A stretch of 64,000 nt of DNA, from the NCBI RefSeq assembly GCF_001724135.1, contig NZ_MEDS01000016.1, positions 1-64,000 of the forward strand, given 5' to 3'. This stretch comes from Comamonas sp. SCN 65-56. GTDB taxonomy: Bacteria; Pseudomonadota; Gammaproteobacteria; Burkholderiales; Burkholderiaceae_C. Every line of letters begins with the position of its first letter. Within the stretch, counting starts at the first letter, position 1. The notes beneath the pieces were generated by a model, which did not search any database, was not told where the DNA came from, and was given only the letters and a program-made list of their open reading frames with translations. Below are positions 17,680-27,785 of this stretch, one piece after another. The position numbers were made by a program, and so were the translations under genes.

Positions 17680-20600
17680 GTGCAACCCATGTCCATCCTT
17701 GACGGCTTTTTCGTCACCGGCGTCGCCAGCGACCCGATGCTCTGGCGCGAGCACGATCCGTGGATGGTCGTGCTGTCGGCGGCGCTGGCGGTGGGTGCGT
17801 CGATGGTGGCGCTGCACATGGCGGCGCTGGCGCGCGAGGCCGATACCCCGCGCAGCCGGGGCTGGATTCTGGGCTCGGGCGCATTTGCCATGGGCGGTGG
17901 CATCTGGGCGATGCACTTTGTCGGCATGCTGGCCTTCACCCTGTGCGCGCGCGGCGCGTTCAACCCGTGGTTGACACTGGCCTCCATGCTGCCCGGCTGG
18001 GGCGCCTCCTGGGTGACGCTGCAATGGCTGGTGCGCCCGCAATTGAGCGCCGGCCTGCTGGCGCTGGGCGGCCTGCTGATGGGCGCGGGCATTGGCACCA
18101 TGCACTACCTGGGCATGGCCGCCTCCAGCATGACGCCCTACTTCGGCTACGACCCGCTGGGCTTTGCCATCTCCATCGTGGTGGCGGTGGTGCTGGCCAT
18201 GCTGGCGCTGTGGGTGCGCCTGGGCCTGCAGCGGCATGTGCTGAACAACAACTACCTGACCACCGCCATCGCCGGCCTGGTGATGGGACTGGCGATCACC
18301 GGCATGCACTACACCGCGATGGCGGTGGTGCTGGGCATGCTGGCGGTGGCCCTCGTCGCCGGGCTGCGCTACCGCGATCTGTTTACCGGCGTGCGCGCCA
18401 GCGAGGCCCGCCTGCGCGCGGTGCTGGAGACGGCGGTGGACGGCATCGTCACCATCGATGCGCAGGGCACGGTGCTCTCGTTCAACCCGGGGGCAGAGCG
18501 CATGCTGGGCTGGAGCGCGCAGGAGGTGATAGGGCACAACGTGAACATGCTCATGCCCGAGCCTTGGCGCAGCGCGCACGATGGCTACCTGGCGCACCAC
18601 ATGGTGACGGGTGAGAAACGCATCATCGGCACCGGGCGCGACGTGCAGGCGCTGACACGCGACGGCCGCCGGCTGCCGATTCGTCTCGCCGTGGGGCGCA
18701 TCAGCCAGACCTATCCGCCTACATTTGTCGGCTTCATCACCGACATGAGCGCGCGCCAGGCGATGGAAGATTCCCTGCGCCAGAGCGAGGAGCAATTGCG
18801 CACGCTGATGGAGAACATCCCCGGCGTCACCTTCCGCTGCCGCAACGATGACAACTGGAGCATGCTGCTGATCAGCCCCAACGTGCAGGCGCTGACCGGT
18901 TGGCCTGCCGAGGCCTTTGTCGCGGGGCGCGTGCACCTGGAGTCGCTGATCCACCCGCACGACAGCGACGGGGTGAAGCAGGCCGTGCAGAGTGCGGTGC
19001 TTGAGCGGCGTTCCTATGAGATTCAATACCGCCTGCGCCATCGCAACGGCCAGGTGCGCTGGGTCTCGGAAAGTGGCCGCCCGAGCGTGGATGTGCAGGG
19101 CCAGGCGCTGTGGGTGGATGGCGTGATGCTGGATGTCACGGACGCCAAGGCGCGCAACGCCGAGTTGGAAGGCATGCTGGCCGCCATCGGTCGTTCGCTG
19201 GCGGTGCTGGAGCTGGACATGGATGGGCAGGTGCTCACGGCCAACGACAAGTTCCTGGAGCTCACCGGCTATACGCTGGAAGACCTGCAATGGCGGCACT
19301 ACGGCCGGCTGTGCCCGCCCGAGCTGATGCACGACGCGACCCATCGGCGCGGCTGGGAGCGCCTGCAGTGGGCCGAGCCCTTTGCCGAGGAAGCGCAGCG
19401 CCTGCACAAGGATGGCCGCGTGCTGTGGGTGCAGGCGCTGTACAACCCGATTCTCGATTCCGATGAAGTGCCGTTCAAGGTGGTGCAGTTCGTCTTTGAC
19501 GTGACGCTGCGGCGCCAGCAGCAGAACCTGCGCTCGGCCAAGGAGCACGCCGAACAGGTGGCGAGCGCGCGCAGCAACTTCCTGGCCAGCATGAGCCACG
19601 AGATCCGCACGCCGATGAACGCCATCCTCGGATTTACCGAGGCGCTGCTGGATACGCCGCTCAGCGAATCGCAGCGCCACCAGCTGGGCATCGTGCACGG
19701 CGCCTCGAAGTCGCTGCTGCAGCTGCTCAACGACATCCTGGACAGCGCCCGTCTGGAGCGCGGCGCGGTGGCGCTGGAGGCCGCGGATTTTTCGCTGCGC
19801 GACATCTGCCAGCAGGCGCTCGATACGCTGCGCGTGCTGGCGCGCCCCAAGGGGCTGTCGCTGATGCTGGATTACCCGACGGCGCTGCCCGAGCATTTCC
19901 GCGGCGACAGCCTGCGCCTGCAGCAGGTGCTGATCAATCTGCTGGGCAATGCAGTGAAGTTCACCGAGCGCGGCGAAGTCCTGCTGCGTGTGGGGTTTGC
20001 CGATGGCCAGCTGAGCCTGGAGGTGCACGACACCGGCATCGGCATGACGGCCGAGCAGTTGGAGCGCGTCTTCGAGCCCTTCACCCAGGCCGACGCCAGC
20101 ACCGCGCGGCGCTTTGGCGGCACCGGGCTGGGCACCACGATTGCGCGCCAGCTGGTGCAGCTGATGGGCGGCAGCATCACGGCCCGCAGCGAACCGGGGC
20201 AGGGCAGCGTGTTCACCGTTTGCCTGCCGCTGCAGCCGGGCCAGGCGCCGCGTGCGGCGGCGGCGCAGCGCAGCCGGCTGCCGGCCCAGCTGCACCTGCT
20301 GGTGGTGGACGACGTGCCCCATAACCTGGAGCTGCTGCAGACCCTGCTGGCGCGCGACGGCCACCGCGTCACGCAGGCCAGCGGCGGTGAGCTGGCCGTG
20401 CTGCTGTGCGCGGCGGAGCGCTTTGACGCGGTGCTGATGGACCTGCAGATGCCCGAGGTGGACGGCTTTGCCGCCACGCGGCGCATCCGCGCGCAGGAGC
20501 AGCGCAGCCGGCGCGCACGTCTGCCCATCATCGCGCTGTCGGCCAGCGTGCTGGAGGAAGACAAGCAGCATGCGCTGGATGCCGGCATGGACGGCTTTGC

Positions 20601-21321
20601 CACCAAGCCGGTGAACCTGGCGCGTTTGTATGCCGAGATCGCCCGCGTGCTGGGGCTGCAGCTGCAGTTCGTGGCCGCGCCGCCGCAACCGGTGCTGCCG
20701 GCGGCTGCGGGGGCCGGCGCGCCGGTGGACTGGGCCGAGGGCGCGCAGCTCTGGGGCGATGAAACCGCCTTCCTGCGCGCGCTGCAGCGCTTTGTCAATG
20801 AACAGGCGCAGGCGCCGCAGCAGCTGGCGCAACTGCAGGCACAAGGCCGGTGGCCGGCGCTGGCGGCGCAGGCACACCAGTTGTGCGGCGCTGCCGGGCA
20901 TCTGGCGCTGGCGCCGCTGCTGGCTTTGCTGCGGGCGCTCGAGCAGGCCGCCAGGGACGAGCGGGCCGCCGATGCGCAGCGCCAGCTCCAGGCGCTGCCC
21001 GCCGCGTGGCAGGCCGTTAGCGCTGCCGTGCAGGAGGCCGCGAAGCACGCCCGCGCGCCCACTTCCGCGCCATCGCCGCCCGCGCCCGTGCTGGATGCCG
21101 CGCAACTGCAGCAGCTGCACCAGGCGCTGGCACAGGCGACGGCCTTGCTGGCGCAGGGCCGACTGCCGCCCGCGCTGGCCTCCGACTGGTGCGCCCACCT
21201 GCCCGCTGATGAAGTGCAGCGCCTGAACGATGCCATCGGGCGGTTTGATTTTTCCGCCGCGCAAGCCGCGATCGACGCGCTGCGCGAGGATCTGGCGAGC
21301 AGCGCCGCCGCCACGCCATGA
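17680..21321 (+). CDS. MHYT-PAS hybrid sensor histidine kinase with REC and Hpt domains
   Basis: 1,213 residues from a GTG at 17680 (an ATG at 17689 is possible). An N-terminal MHYT membrane sensor has its three signature motifs MHFVGM (~82), MHYLGM (~142) and MHYTAM (~209), thought to bind a metal. Three PAS domains follow (~244, ~373, ~498), then HisKA (H640 in SHEIRTPMN), HATPase (N-box at ~749), a receiver (D921 in [11 protein letters not shown]) and an Hpt module (H1066, AHQLCGAAG). It overlaps the next gene by four bases (ATGA), and the pair probably forms a phosphorelay that ends in c-di-GMP breakdown. Confidence 0.93.
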   Translation: MQPMSILDGFFVTGVASDPMLWREHDPWMVVLSAALAVGASMVALHMAALAREADTPRSRGWILGSGAFAMGGGIWAMHFVGMLAFTLCARGAFNPWLTLASMLPGWGASWVTLQWLVRPQLSAGLLALGGLLMGAGIGTMHYLGMAASSMTPYFGYDPLGFAISIVVAVVLAMLALWVRLGLQRHVLNNNYLTTAIAGLVMGLAITGMHYTAMAVVLGMLAVALVAGLRYRDLFTGVRASEARLRAVLETAVDGIVTIDAQGTVLSFNPGAERMLGWSAQEVIGHNVNMLMPEPWRSAHDGYLAHHMVTGEKRIIGTGRDVQALTRDGRRLPIRLAVGRISQTYPPTFVGFITDMSARQAMEDSLRQSEEQLRTLMENIPGVTFRCRNDDNWSMLLISPNVQALTGWPAEAFVAGRVHLESLIHPHDSDGVKQAVQSAVLERRSYEIQYRLRHRNGQVRWVSESGRPSVDVQGQALWVDGVMLDVTDAKARNAELEGMLAAIGRSLAVLELDMDGQVLTANDKFLELTGYTLEDLQWRHYGRLCPPELMHDATHRRGWERLQWAEPFAEEAQRLHKDGRVLWVQALYNPILDSDEVPFKVVQFVFDVTLRRQQQNLRSAKEHAEQVASARSNFLASMSHEIRTPMNAILGFTEALLDTPLSESQRHQLGIVHGASKSLLQLLNDILDSARLERGAVALEAADFSLRDICQQALDTLRVLARPKGLSLMLDYPTALPEHFRGDSLRLQQVLINLLGNAVKFTERGEVLLRVGFADGQLSLEVHDTGIGMTAEQLERVFEPFTQADASTARRFGGTGLGTTIARQLVQLMGGSITARSEPGQGSVFTVCLPLQPGQAPRAAAAQRSRLPAQLHLLVVDDVPHNLELLQTLLARDGHRVTQASGGELAVLLCAAERFDAVLMDLQMPEVDGFAATRRIRAQEQRSRRARLPIIALSASVLEEDKQHALDAGMDGFATKPVNLARLYAEIARVLGLQLQFVAAPPQPVLPAAAGAGAPVDWAEGAQLWGDETAFLRALQRFVNEQAQAPQQLAQLQAQGRWPALAAQAHQLCGAAGHLALAPLLALLRALEQAARDERAADAQRQLQALPAAWQAVSAAVQEAAKHARAPTSAPSPPAPVLDAAQLQQLHQALAQATALLAQGRLPPALASDWCAHLPADEVQRLNDAIGRFDFSAAQAAIDALREDLASSAAATP

Positions 21322-22310
21322 ACACCCCGCACGACCATCGCCCCAGCGTGCTCATCGTCGACGATGAGCCAACCAATCTGCATGTCCTGCGCCAGGTGCT
21401 GGATGCCGACTACCAGCTGCTGTTTGCCACCAGCGGGGCGCGTGCGCTGGAGCTGGCGCGGCAACAGGCGCCGGACCTGATCCTGCTGGACGTGATGATG
21501 CCGGGCATGGACGGCTACAGCGTCTGCGTCGCGCTGAAGGCCGATGAGCAGACGCGCGCCACGCCGGTGATTTTTGTCAGCGCCCTGAGCGATACGCAGG
21601 ACGAAACCCGCGGCTTTGAGGCCGGCGGCGTGGACTACATCACCAAGCCGGTGCGCGCCGCCGTGGTGCGCGCGCGCGTGAAGACGCATTTGTCGCTGGT
21701 GCAGATCGACGAGCTGCGCGAATCCCGCCTGCAGATCGTGCAGCGCCTGGGACGCGCGGCTGAATACAAAGACAACGAAACCGGCATGCACGTCATCCGC
21801 ATGAGCCACTACGCGCGCCTGCTGGCGCTGGCGGCCGACTGCAGCCCGCGCTGGGCCAGTGACCTGCTGAGCGCCGCGCCCATGCACGACGTGGGCAAGA
21901 TCGGCATCCCCGATGCGGTGCTGCGCAAACCCGGCCCGCTGGATGCGCACGAATGGGCCATCATGCGCACCCATCCGCAGATCGGCGCCGAGATCATCGG
22001 CCAGCACCCTTCCGGCGTGCTGCAGCTGACCTACGCCGTGGCGCTGTCGCACCATGAGAAGTGGGACGGCAGCGGCTACCCCCACGGTCTGGCCGGCGAG
22101 GCGATCCCGCTGGAGGCGCGCATCGTGGCGCTGGCCGACGTGTTTGATGCACTCACCTCCGATCGCCCCTACAAAAAGGCCTGGTCGGCCGAGCAGGCGA
22201 TCGCGCACATGCAGGAGCAAGCTTGCCGGCATTTCGATCCGGCGCTGGTGCAGCTGTTCACACCGCTGCTGCCCCGGCTGCTGGACATCCGCGAACGCTG
22301 GGCCGATTGA
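21318..22310 (+). CDS. Response regulator with HD-GYP c-di-GMP phosphodiesterase output
   Basis: 330 residues. The receiver domain (1-125) has the acidic pair VDDE, phosphoacceptor Asp in [14 protein letters not shown] and Lys in ITKPV. The HD-GYP domain (145-325) is intact: [11 protein letters not shown] with the HD dyad, [16 protein letters not shown] (the GYP box), and [16 protein letters not shown]. It should hydrolyse cyclic di-GMP when phosphorylated, most likely by the overlapping hybrid kinase. This is the RpfG-like architecture. Confidence 0.95.
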   Translation: MNTPHDHRPSVLIVDDEPTNLHVLRQVLDADYQLLFATSGARALELARQQAPDLILLDVMMPGMDGYSVCVALKADEQTRATPVIFVSALSDTQDETRGFEAGGVDYITKPVRAAVVRARVKTHLSLVQIDELRESRLQIVQRLGRAAEYKDNETGMHVIRMSHYARLLALAADCSPRWASDLLSAAPMHDVGKIGIPDAVLRKPGPLDAHEWAIMRTHPQIGAEIIGQHPSGVLQLTYAVALSHHEKWDGSGYPHGLAGEAIPLEARIVALADVFDALTSDRPYKKAWSAEQAIAHMQEQACRHFDPALVQLFTPLLPRLLDIRERWAD

Positions 22311-22323
22311 GCCCGCACGCAGC

Positions 22324-24003
22324 ATGCGCCGCCGCGCCTTCCTGAGCCTGCCGCCGCTGGGCGCGCTGGCGGCATGCAGCCCGCGTGTGCGCGACATTTC
22401 GGGCGGTTTCACCGGCATAGCCGTGCAGCGCGGCCACGCATTGCGCGATGTGCTCGCGCAAGGGCAGCTTCGCGCACCTTCCGAACATCGGCGCACCCGC
22501 GTGCTGATCGCCGGCGGCGGCGTTGCCGGGCTGGCGGCAGCGCGTGCGCTGCGTCTGGCGGGCACTGAAGACCTTGCCCTGCTGGAACTGGAAGATGACG
22601 CGGGCGGCAACAGCCGCGGCACGCAGGTGGCCGGCATCGCCTGCCCGCGCGGCGCCCATTACCTGCCGCTGCCTGGGGATGATGCGAGCGAGGTGCAGGA
22701 TTTTCTGGAAGAGCTTGGCCTGCGCCGCCGCGTGGCCGGGCGCTGGCAGTATGACGAGCGCAGCCTGTGCCACAGCCCGCAGGAGCGGCTGTACTGGAAT
22801 GGCGCCTGGCACGAGGGCTTGCTGCCGGTCGAGGGCGTGGGCGCAGCCACGCTGGCGGCGTACCAGCGCTTTGCGCAGCGCGTGGCGCAGCTCTCGGGCG
22901 AGGCGCGCTTTGCCATGCCTACCATCAAAACCTGGCAATCAAATCATGGTCTGGCACCCGCCCATCAAGCGCTGGATGCTTTGATTTTTGATGATTGGCT
23001 GGAGCGCGAAGGCTTTCGCGATGCGCACCTGCGCTGGTATCTGGACTACTGCTGCCGCGACGACTATGGCGCGGGCAGTGGCCGCGTCTCGGCCTGGGCC
23101 GGCATCCACTACTTTGCCAGCCGCCATGGCTTTGAGGCGCCTGGCGAGCGCGGCGATGAAGAGCGCGACGCCGTGCTGACCTGGCCCGAAGGCAATGGCT
23201 GGCTCACGCGCCAACTCGCCGCGCCGCTGGTTGCCAAGGGACAGCTGCATACTGCCACCAGCGTGCTGCGCATCGCCCAGGGGCGCCACGGCGTGGAAGT
23301 GGATGCGCTGGAGCACGCCAGTGGCCGCGTCGTCCGCTGGCAGGCCGAGCGCTGCGTGGTGGCCTTGCCGGTGTTCATTGCCGCACGGGTGGTGCAGAAC
23401 CCGCCGGATTTTCTGCGTGCGGCAGCGGCGCGCCTGGCCTGGGCGCCCTGGCTGGTGGCCAACATCCATATTGACCGGCCATTGCAGGATCGCCCCGGCG
23501 CCGCCCCGGCCTGGGACAACGTGCTCTACGACCACGAGGCGCGCGGCGGGCTGGGCTATGTCGATGCCGGGCACCAGCGCCTGGATGTGGGCGCGCAGAT
23601 CGCCGGCGCTACGGTGCTCAGCTACTACCAGGCGCTGGGCGACTGGGTCGATGGACGCGAGCAGCTGCTGAACCAGCCCTGGACGCACTGGCGCGATGCC
23701 ATCGTGCAGACGCTGGCGCGCCCGCACCCGGACATCGCCGAGCGCGCCACGCGCATGGAGATCACACGCTACGGCCACGCAATGGCCATCCCGCGACCGG
23801 GCGACCAGGCGTTTTTGAGCCAAATCGGCTTGCAGCGCTTGCCAGAAAAGCGTTACCAGCTATTGAATGGAGAGCTCGTGGCATGGCTTCCCAAGCCTGC
23901 AACCGAGCGCCTGGTGTTTGCGCATGCGGATTGGTCGGGCTACTCGGTGTTCGAGGAAGCCTTCACGCGCGGCCATGCGGCGGGGCTGCAGGTGGCGGGT
24001 TGA
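22324..24003 (+). CDS. FAD-dependent oxidoreductase (flavin amine oxidase-like), Tat-type lipoprotein
   Basis: 559 residues. The N terminus MRRRAFLSLPPLGALAAC combines an RRRAFL twin-arginine-like motif with an LAAC lipobox, so it is probably exported folded with FAD and lipid-anchored. The Rossmann FAD motif follows at ~60 (VLIAGGGVAGLAAARAL...LLELEDDAGGNSRG), and the C-terminal 'FAHADWSGYSVFEEAFTRG' closes the FAD site as in amine oxidases and desaturases. Substrate unknown. Two copies of the dispersed palindromic repeat are embedded in frame (residues ~205-222 and ~497-515). The 3' end overlaps the convergent cytochrome b561 gene by 41 bases. Confidence 0.8.
   Translation: MRRRAFLSLPPLGALAACSPRVRDISGGFTGIAVQRGHALRDVLAQGQLRAPSEHRRTRVLIAGGGVAGLAAARALRLAGTEDLALLELEDDAGGNSRGTQVAGIACPRGAHYLPLPGDDASEVQDFLEELGLRRRVAGRWQYDERSLCHSPQERLYWNGAWHEGLLPVEGVGAATLAAYQRFAQRVAQLSGEARFAMPTIKTWQSNHGLAPAHQALDALIFDDWLEREGFRDAHLRWYLDYCCRDDYGAGSGRVSAWAGIHYFASRHGFEAPGERGDEERDAVLTWPEGNGWLTRQLAAPLVAKGQLHTATSVLRIAQGRHGVEVDALEHASGRVVRWQAERCVVALPVFIAARVVQNPPDFLRAAAARLAWAPWLVANIHIDRPLQDRPGAAPAWDNVLYDHEARGGLGYVDAGHQRLDVGAQIAGATVLSYYQALGDWVDGREQLLNQPWTHWRDAIVQTLARPHPDIAERATRMEITRYGHAMAIPRPGDQAFLSQIGLQRLPEKRYQLLNGELVAWLPKPATERLVFAHADWSGYSVFEEAFTRGHAAGLQVAG
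22936..22989 (-). repeat. Dispersed ~58-bp palindromic repeat, copy E (inside FAD gene, diverged)
   Basis: On the minus strand it reads aaaatcaaagcatccagcgc, then ttgatgggcg, ending ccatgatttgattg. It matches the framework less well than the other copies, but both ends and the gcgcttgatgg core are present. In frame. Confidence 0.55.
23812..23868 (-). repeat. Dispersed ~58-bp palindromic repeat, copy F (inside FAD gene)
   Basis: On the minus strand it reads attcaatagctggtaacgct, then ggcaagcgct, then gcaagccgatttggctcaaa. A strong match, in frame, encoding LSQIGLQRLPEKRYQLLN near the C terminus. Confidence 0.8.
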
Positions 24004-24562
24004 TACCCGGTGGGTGTGCCGGGCGGCGCTGCCATGCCATGCGCTCCAACGTGGCGTCGTGCAGTATCCAGTGGTGCACCAAAGCGGCTGTGGCGTGCAG
24101 GCCGATCAGCCAGTAGCCCAGCGTGCCCAGGGTTTCGTGGATCTCCTTGAGATTGCCCGCCAGCAGCTTGTCCGGCACTATGAACACGGGCATCTGCAAG
24201 CCGAAGAACGGCACCGGCGTGCCCTTGGCGTTCAGGCTGAGATACCCGAGGATGGGCGCGGCGATCAGCAGGGCGTACAGCGCCCAGTGCATGGCGTGCG
24301 CCAGCCGCGCTTGCCACGCGGGGGTGCCAGGCAGTGCGGCGGGCACGCCCAGCACCAGCCGCAGCGGCAGGCGCAGCAGCACCACGGCGAACACCGCCAC
24401 GCCCAGCGTTTCGTGCCAGGTTTTGGCAAGCGCCCGCGCGCCGCTGCCTTTGGGCAGACCGTCGTGCAGTTCGATCAGCAGATAAACCGCGGCGAGCAAC
24501 GCCAGCGTCAGCCAGTGCAGTGCCATCAGCGTGGGGTGGTAGCGATCGGTGGCGGTGGACAT
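23963..24562 (-). CDS. Cytochrome b561 family protein
   Basis: 199 residues with four transmembrane helices and the paired histidines expected for two b-type hemes: YHPTLMALHWL, WHETLGV, HAMHWALY and 'EIHETLGTLGYWLIGLHATA'. Such proteins pass electrons between the quinone pool and periplasmic acceptors. The ATG at 24562 has a ggagg ribosome site just upstream. It lies 20 bases downstream of a PepSY gene on the same strand, and the pair is divergent from a second PepSY gene and a two-component system. Confidence 0.9.
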   Translation of the reverse strand: MSTATDRYHPTLMALHWLTLALLAAVYLLIELHDGLPKGSGARALAKTWHETLGVAVFAVVLLRLPLRLVLGVPAALPGTPAWQARLAHAMHWALYALLIAAPILGYLSLNAKGTPVPFFGLQMPVFIVPDKLLAGNLKEIHETLGTLGYWLIGLHATAALVHHWILHDATLERMAWQRRPAHPPGINPPPAAPPHGRA

Positions 24563-24582
24563 GACGGCCTCCTGGCGGGGTT

Positions 24583-24915
24583 TCAGTCGTGGTGTTTGCG
24601 CGTGCGCGTGCGCTCGACGGCGCCAGTTTGCGCGTTGACGTAGAGCTTGACCGGCTGGCCCTGGGCGTCGAGCGCCTTGGCCTCGTAGCCGCCATGCTCG
24701 TAGTCGATTTCCAGGATGTCGCGGTAGCCGGCGGTCTCCAGGCGCTCGGCGATCTCGCGGATGGAGAGTTTTTGCGCCGGTGCGCCAATGGCGGCAGGAC
24801 TGGCGGTGGGGCTGGTTGCGGCGGGTGCGCTGCTCTGCGCCTGCGCCAGACCCAGGCTCAGCGCCGAGGCGGCAATCAGGCCGGCAACCAGGCTGCGGCG
24901 GGTGGTGGTATGCAT
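24583..24915 (-). CDS. Exported PepSY domain protein
   Basis: 110 residues: a signal peptide (RRSLVAGLIAASALSLGLAQA), a low-complexity Ala/Ser/Pro linker, then one PepSY module (LSIREIAERLETAGYRDILEIDYEHGGYEAKALDAQGQPVKLYVNAQTGAV). The PepSY fold often acts in heme/iron reduction systems or as a sensor modulator. Probably co-transcribed with the cytochrome b561 gene and divergent from the PepSY-TCS operon at 25054. Confidence 0.85.
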   Translation of the reverse strand: MHTTTRRSLVAGLIAASALSLGLAQAQSSAPAATSPTASPAAIGAPAQKLSIREIAERLETAGYRDILEIDYEHGGYEAKALDAQGQPVKLYVNAQTGAVERTRTRKHHD

Positions 24916-25053
24916 GTGAACTCCTTCGGTGGTTGAACAAGCGCCCCCAGCGGCGTGCTTCGGGCGTGGAATGCATTGTTCAAAACCGGCGCTGAACACA
25001 AGCTGAAGGCGGCGTTCATCGGCCGTTCATCGTCGCTGGGCTACAAATGGCGC

Positions 25054-25380
25054 ATGACTACCCGCACTTTTTTGACCATCCTGTCGTCGGTTCTGTTGTC
25101 TGGCGTCTGCGCCCTGACGCTGCCTGCGGCAGCACATGAGCACGACGAACATGAGCGCGCGCGCCAGGCGCTGCAACAGGGCCGAGTGCTGCCGCTGGCC
25201 AGCGTCATCGCCAAGGTGGAGCAGGAGCTGCAAGGCCAGGTCGTCAAAATAGAGTTTGACGAAGACGATGGCCGCTACCTCTACGAAATCCGCCTGCTGC
25301 AACGCGACGGCCGCATGGCCAAGCTCAAGGTGGACGCGGTTGATGGCCGGATTCTGAAAATCAAACGCAAGGAGCGTTGA
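25054..25380 (+). CDS. Exported PepSY domain protein heading a two-component operon
   Basis: 108 residues with a signal peptide (FLTILSSVLLSGVCALTLPAAA), a His/Asp/Glu-rich start of the mature part (HEHDEHERA, a possible metal-binding patch) and a PepSY module (VLPLASVIAKVEQELQGQVVKIEFDEDDGRYLYEIRLLQRDGRM). Its stop codon shares a base with the start of the response regulator. A periplasmic modulator of the kinase encoded two genes on is a reasonable guess. Confidence 0.85.
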   Translation: MTTRTFLTILSSVLLSGVCALTLPAAAHEHDEHERARQALQQGRVLPLASVIAKVEQELQGQVVKIEFDEDDGRYLYEIRLLQRDGRMAKLKVDAVDGRILKIKRKER

Positions 25381-26051
25381 TGCGCATTCTGGTGGTTGAG
25401 GACGAACCCACGCTGCAGGCGCAGTTGGTGGCCGCCATTGCCGGCGCCGGCCACACGGTGGAGGCGGCGGCCGACGGGCGCGAGGCGCAGTACCTGGGCG
25501 AGGTCGAAGATTTTGACGCCGTGGTGCTGGACCTGGGCCTGCCGCTGATCGACGGCCTGTCGGTGCTGCGCCGCTGGCGCGCGGCCGGGCGCAGGATGCC
25601 GGTGCTCATCCTCACGGCGCGCGCCAGCTGGCAGGAAAAGGTGGCCGGCATGGACGCCGGCGCCGACGACTACCTGGCCAAGCCGTTTCACATGGAAGAG
25701 CTGCTGGCGCGGCTGCGCGCCCTGCTCCGCCGCCTGGGCGAGCACGCCAGCGCCGAATGGCACTGCGGTGCCATCAGCCTGGACACGCGCGCCGCACGCG
25801 TGCTGGTCGATGGCCTGGAGCTGCCGCTGACCAGCCACGAATTCAAGCTGCTGGCGCAGCTGATGCAGCGCAAGGGCGAAGTGCTCTCGCGCACCGAAGT
25901 GGCGGAGCACCTGTACCCGCAGGACAGCGAGCGCGACTCCAACACCATCGAGGTCTTCGTCGGCCGGCTGCGCAAGAAGCTGCCCGAGGGCAGCATAGAG
26001 ACCGTGCGCGGCCTGGGCTACCGGCTGGTCGACAGCGCCGCTGCTGCATGA
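25380..26051 (+). CDS. OmpR/PhoP-type response regulator
   Basis: 223 residues. Receiver: VVEDEP acidic pair, D51 in VVLDLGLPLIDG, and K in YLAKPF. C-terminal winged helix: 'LPLTSHEFKLLAQLMQRKGE', then IEVFVGRLRKKL and VRGLGYRL. ATG 25380 overlaps the upstream PepSY stop (TGATG), and its own stop overlaps the kinase start, so the three genes are one operon. Confidence 0.95.
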   Translation: MRILVVEDEPTLQAQLVAAIAGAGHTVEAAADGREAQYLGEVEDFDAVVLDLGLPLIDGLSVLRRWRAAGRRMPVLILTARASWQEKVAGMDAGADDYLAKPFHMEELLARLRALLRRLGEHASAEWHCGAISLDTRAARVLVDGLELPLTSHEFKLLAQLMQRKGEVLSRTEVAEHLYPQDSERDSNTIEVFVGRLRKKLPEGSIETVRGLGYRLVDSAAAA

Positions 26052-27415
26052 AAAATTCGCTGCGCCTGCGCCTTCTGGTCGGCACCCTGGCCTGGCTGCT
26101 CTTGAGCATCGCCGCCGCCGGCTGGGGGCTGCGTGCGCTGCTGCAAGGGCATATAGCGCAGCAGCTGGTGGTGCAGCTGGTGATGGACCTGGACCATTTG
26201 AGCGGCAGCATCGACTGGGCGCCGGACGGCCGCCTGGACGTGGACAAGCAGCCCGACGCGCGCCTGGCGCAGCCGCTGTCGGGCCTGTACTGGCAGATCG
26301 ACCGGCTGGGCGCGCAGCCGCAAGCCGGCCTGGCGCGCTCGCGTTCGCTGTGGGACCAGACCTTGCAGCTGCCCGCGGCGCCCGCCGCCTACCTGGCGCA
26401 GGGCCACAGCGTTTTGCAGCTGCACGACGCGCAGGGCCATGCGCTGCTGGCCGTGGCGCGCAGCGTGCAGCTGGCCGACGAGGGCGCGCCACCGCTGCGC
26501 CTGGTGGTAGCTGGCGACAAGGCGCTGATCGCCGAGCCCCTGGGGCGTTTCACGCACATCCTGCTGCTGGCCCTGGGTGCGCTGGCTCTGGGCCTGGCGC
26601 TGGCCGTGGCGCTGCAGCTGCAGCTGGCGCTGCGCCCGCTCACAACGCTGCGCCAGCGCCTGGCCGCCGTGCGCGCCGGGCAGGCCGAACGGCTTGAAGG
26701 CGGCTTTGCGCAAGAGCTGGAACCCTTGGTGAATGAGTTCAACCACGTGCTCGGCGAGAACGCCGAGATGGTGCGCCGCGCCCGCGCGCAGGCGGGCAAC
26801 CTGGCGCATGCGGTCAACACGCCACTGACCATCCTGGCCAACGCCGCGCAGGGGCAGCAGACGCCGCTGGCGCTTCTCGTGCGCGAGCAGGCCGAGGCCG
26901 CGCGCCGACAGGTCGATTGGCACCTGGCGCGCGCACGCGCCAGCGCCGCCGTGCGCGCCACCGGCCTGGCCACGCCGGTGCTCGAACCGCTTCAAGCGCT
27001 GCTGCGCACCATGGCGCGGCTGCACGAAGAGCGCGGTGTCACCTTCGCGCTGGCGCCGGGCGTGCGCGACGCGCGCTTTCGCGGCGAAGCGCAAGACCTG
27101 TATGAAATGCTCGGCAACCTGATCGACAACGCCGGCAAATGGGCGCGCGCGCGTGTGCTCGTCGATCTGGCTCAGGACGGAGGAATGCTGCATTTCACGA
27201 TCGACGACGACGGGCCCGGCCTGCCCGAAGCCGAGCGCGCACGCATTTTCGAGCGCGGCGTGCAGCTGGCCGACACCGAGGGCGCGCGCGCGGGTGCCGG
27301 GCTGGGGCTGGATATCGTGCGCTCGCTGGCCGAAACCTATGGCGGCAGCGTGCATGCCGATGATTCACCGCTGGGGGGCTTGCGCATGCGGCTGGAGTTG
27401 CCTGCGGCGTCCTGA
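26048..27415 (+). CDS. PhoQ-type sensor histidine kinase
   Basis: 455 residues. Two transmembrane helices (~8-28 and ~168-190) flank a periplasmic sensor of ~140 residues without a recognisable domain. After HAMP-like sequence comes the dimerisation domain with H254 in NLAHAVNTPLTIL, the His-box style of the PhoQ group. The ATPase part shows EMLGNLIDNAGKWA (N-box), DDGPGLP and GAGLGLDIV (G boxes). Translationally coupled to the regulator. PepSY partners and a divergent b561 gene suggest an envelope redox or metal signal; that is inference. Confidence 0.93.
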   Translation: MKNSLRLRLLVGTLAWLLLSIAAAGWGLRALLQGHIAQQLVVQLVMDLDHLSGSIDWAPDGRLDVDKQPDARLAQPLSGLYWQIDRLGAQPQAGLARSRSLWDQTLQLPAAPAAYLAQGHSVLQLHDAQGHALLAVARSVQLADEGAPPLRLVVAGDKALIAEPLGRFTHILLLALGALALGLALAVALQLQLALRPLTTLRQRLAAVRAGQAERLEGGFAQELEPLVNEFNHVLGENAEMVRRARAQAGNLAHAVNTPLTILANAAQGQQTPLALLVREQAEAARRQVDWHLARARASAAVRATGLATPVLEPLQALLRTMARLHEERGVTFALAPGVRDARFRGEAQDLYEMLGNLIDNAGKWARARVLVDLAQDGGMLHFTIDDDGPGLPEAERARIFERGVQLADTEGARAGAGLGLDIVRSLAETYGGSVHADDSPLGGLRMRLELPAAS

Positions 27416-27476
27416 AGTCCCGGGATGCTTGTCATCGGCTGTTGCCGTTCGAGCCTGACTCGCTACACTCGGACGC

Positions 27477-27785
27477 ATGCACCCCGCGATCGCCAAACAC
27501 CAATCCGAGATCGCCGCGATCTGCCGACGTTTCGGCATTCGGCGGCTGGATGTGTTTGGTTCGGCGGCGCGTGGGCAGGATTTCGACGCCAGTCGCAGTG
27601 ATGCGGATTTTCTCGTTGAATTCGCGCCCGATACTCCTGCGGACCTGAGCGGCTTTTTCGGAGCCAAGCAGGCACTGGAGCAAGTGCTGGGTCGGGAGGT
27701 TGATCTGGTCGAGCAAGGCGCGGTGCGCAATCCCTACGTGCTGTCGCAAATCGAACACCAGCGCCAAAACGTGTATGGCACGTGA
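27477..27785 (+). CDS. mntA: MntA-type minimal nucleotidyltransferase antitoxin
   Basis: 102 residues with the polymerase-beta nucleotidyltransferase motif GSAARGQDFDASRSDADFLV (GSx10DxD-like). In characterised MntA/HepT pairs this protein AMPylates a tyrosine of the HepT RNase to neutralise it. It overlaps the hepT-like gene by 11 bases. Confidence 0.88.
   Translation: MHPAIAKHQSEIAAICRRFGIRRLDVFGSAARGQDFDASRSDADFLVEFAPDTPADLSGFFGAKQALEQVLGREVDLVEQGAVRNPYVLSQIEHQRQNVYGT

Noticed and set aside
16459-21264. A 1,601-codon open frame on the minus strand
   Set aside because: It is antisense to threonine ammonia-lyase and the MHYT kinase, both with full motif sets. Its own translation is Arg/Gln/His-rich with no domain, as expected for a shadow frame in GC-rich DNA.
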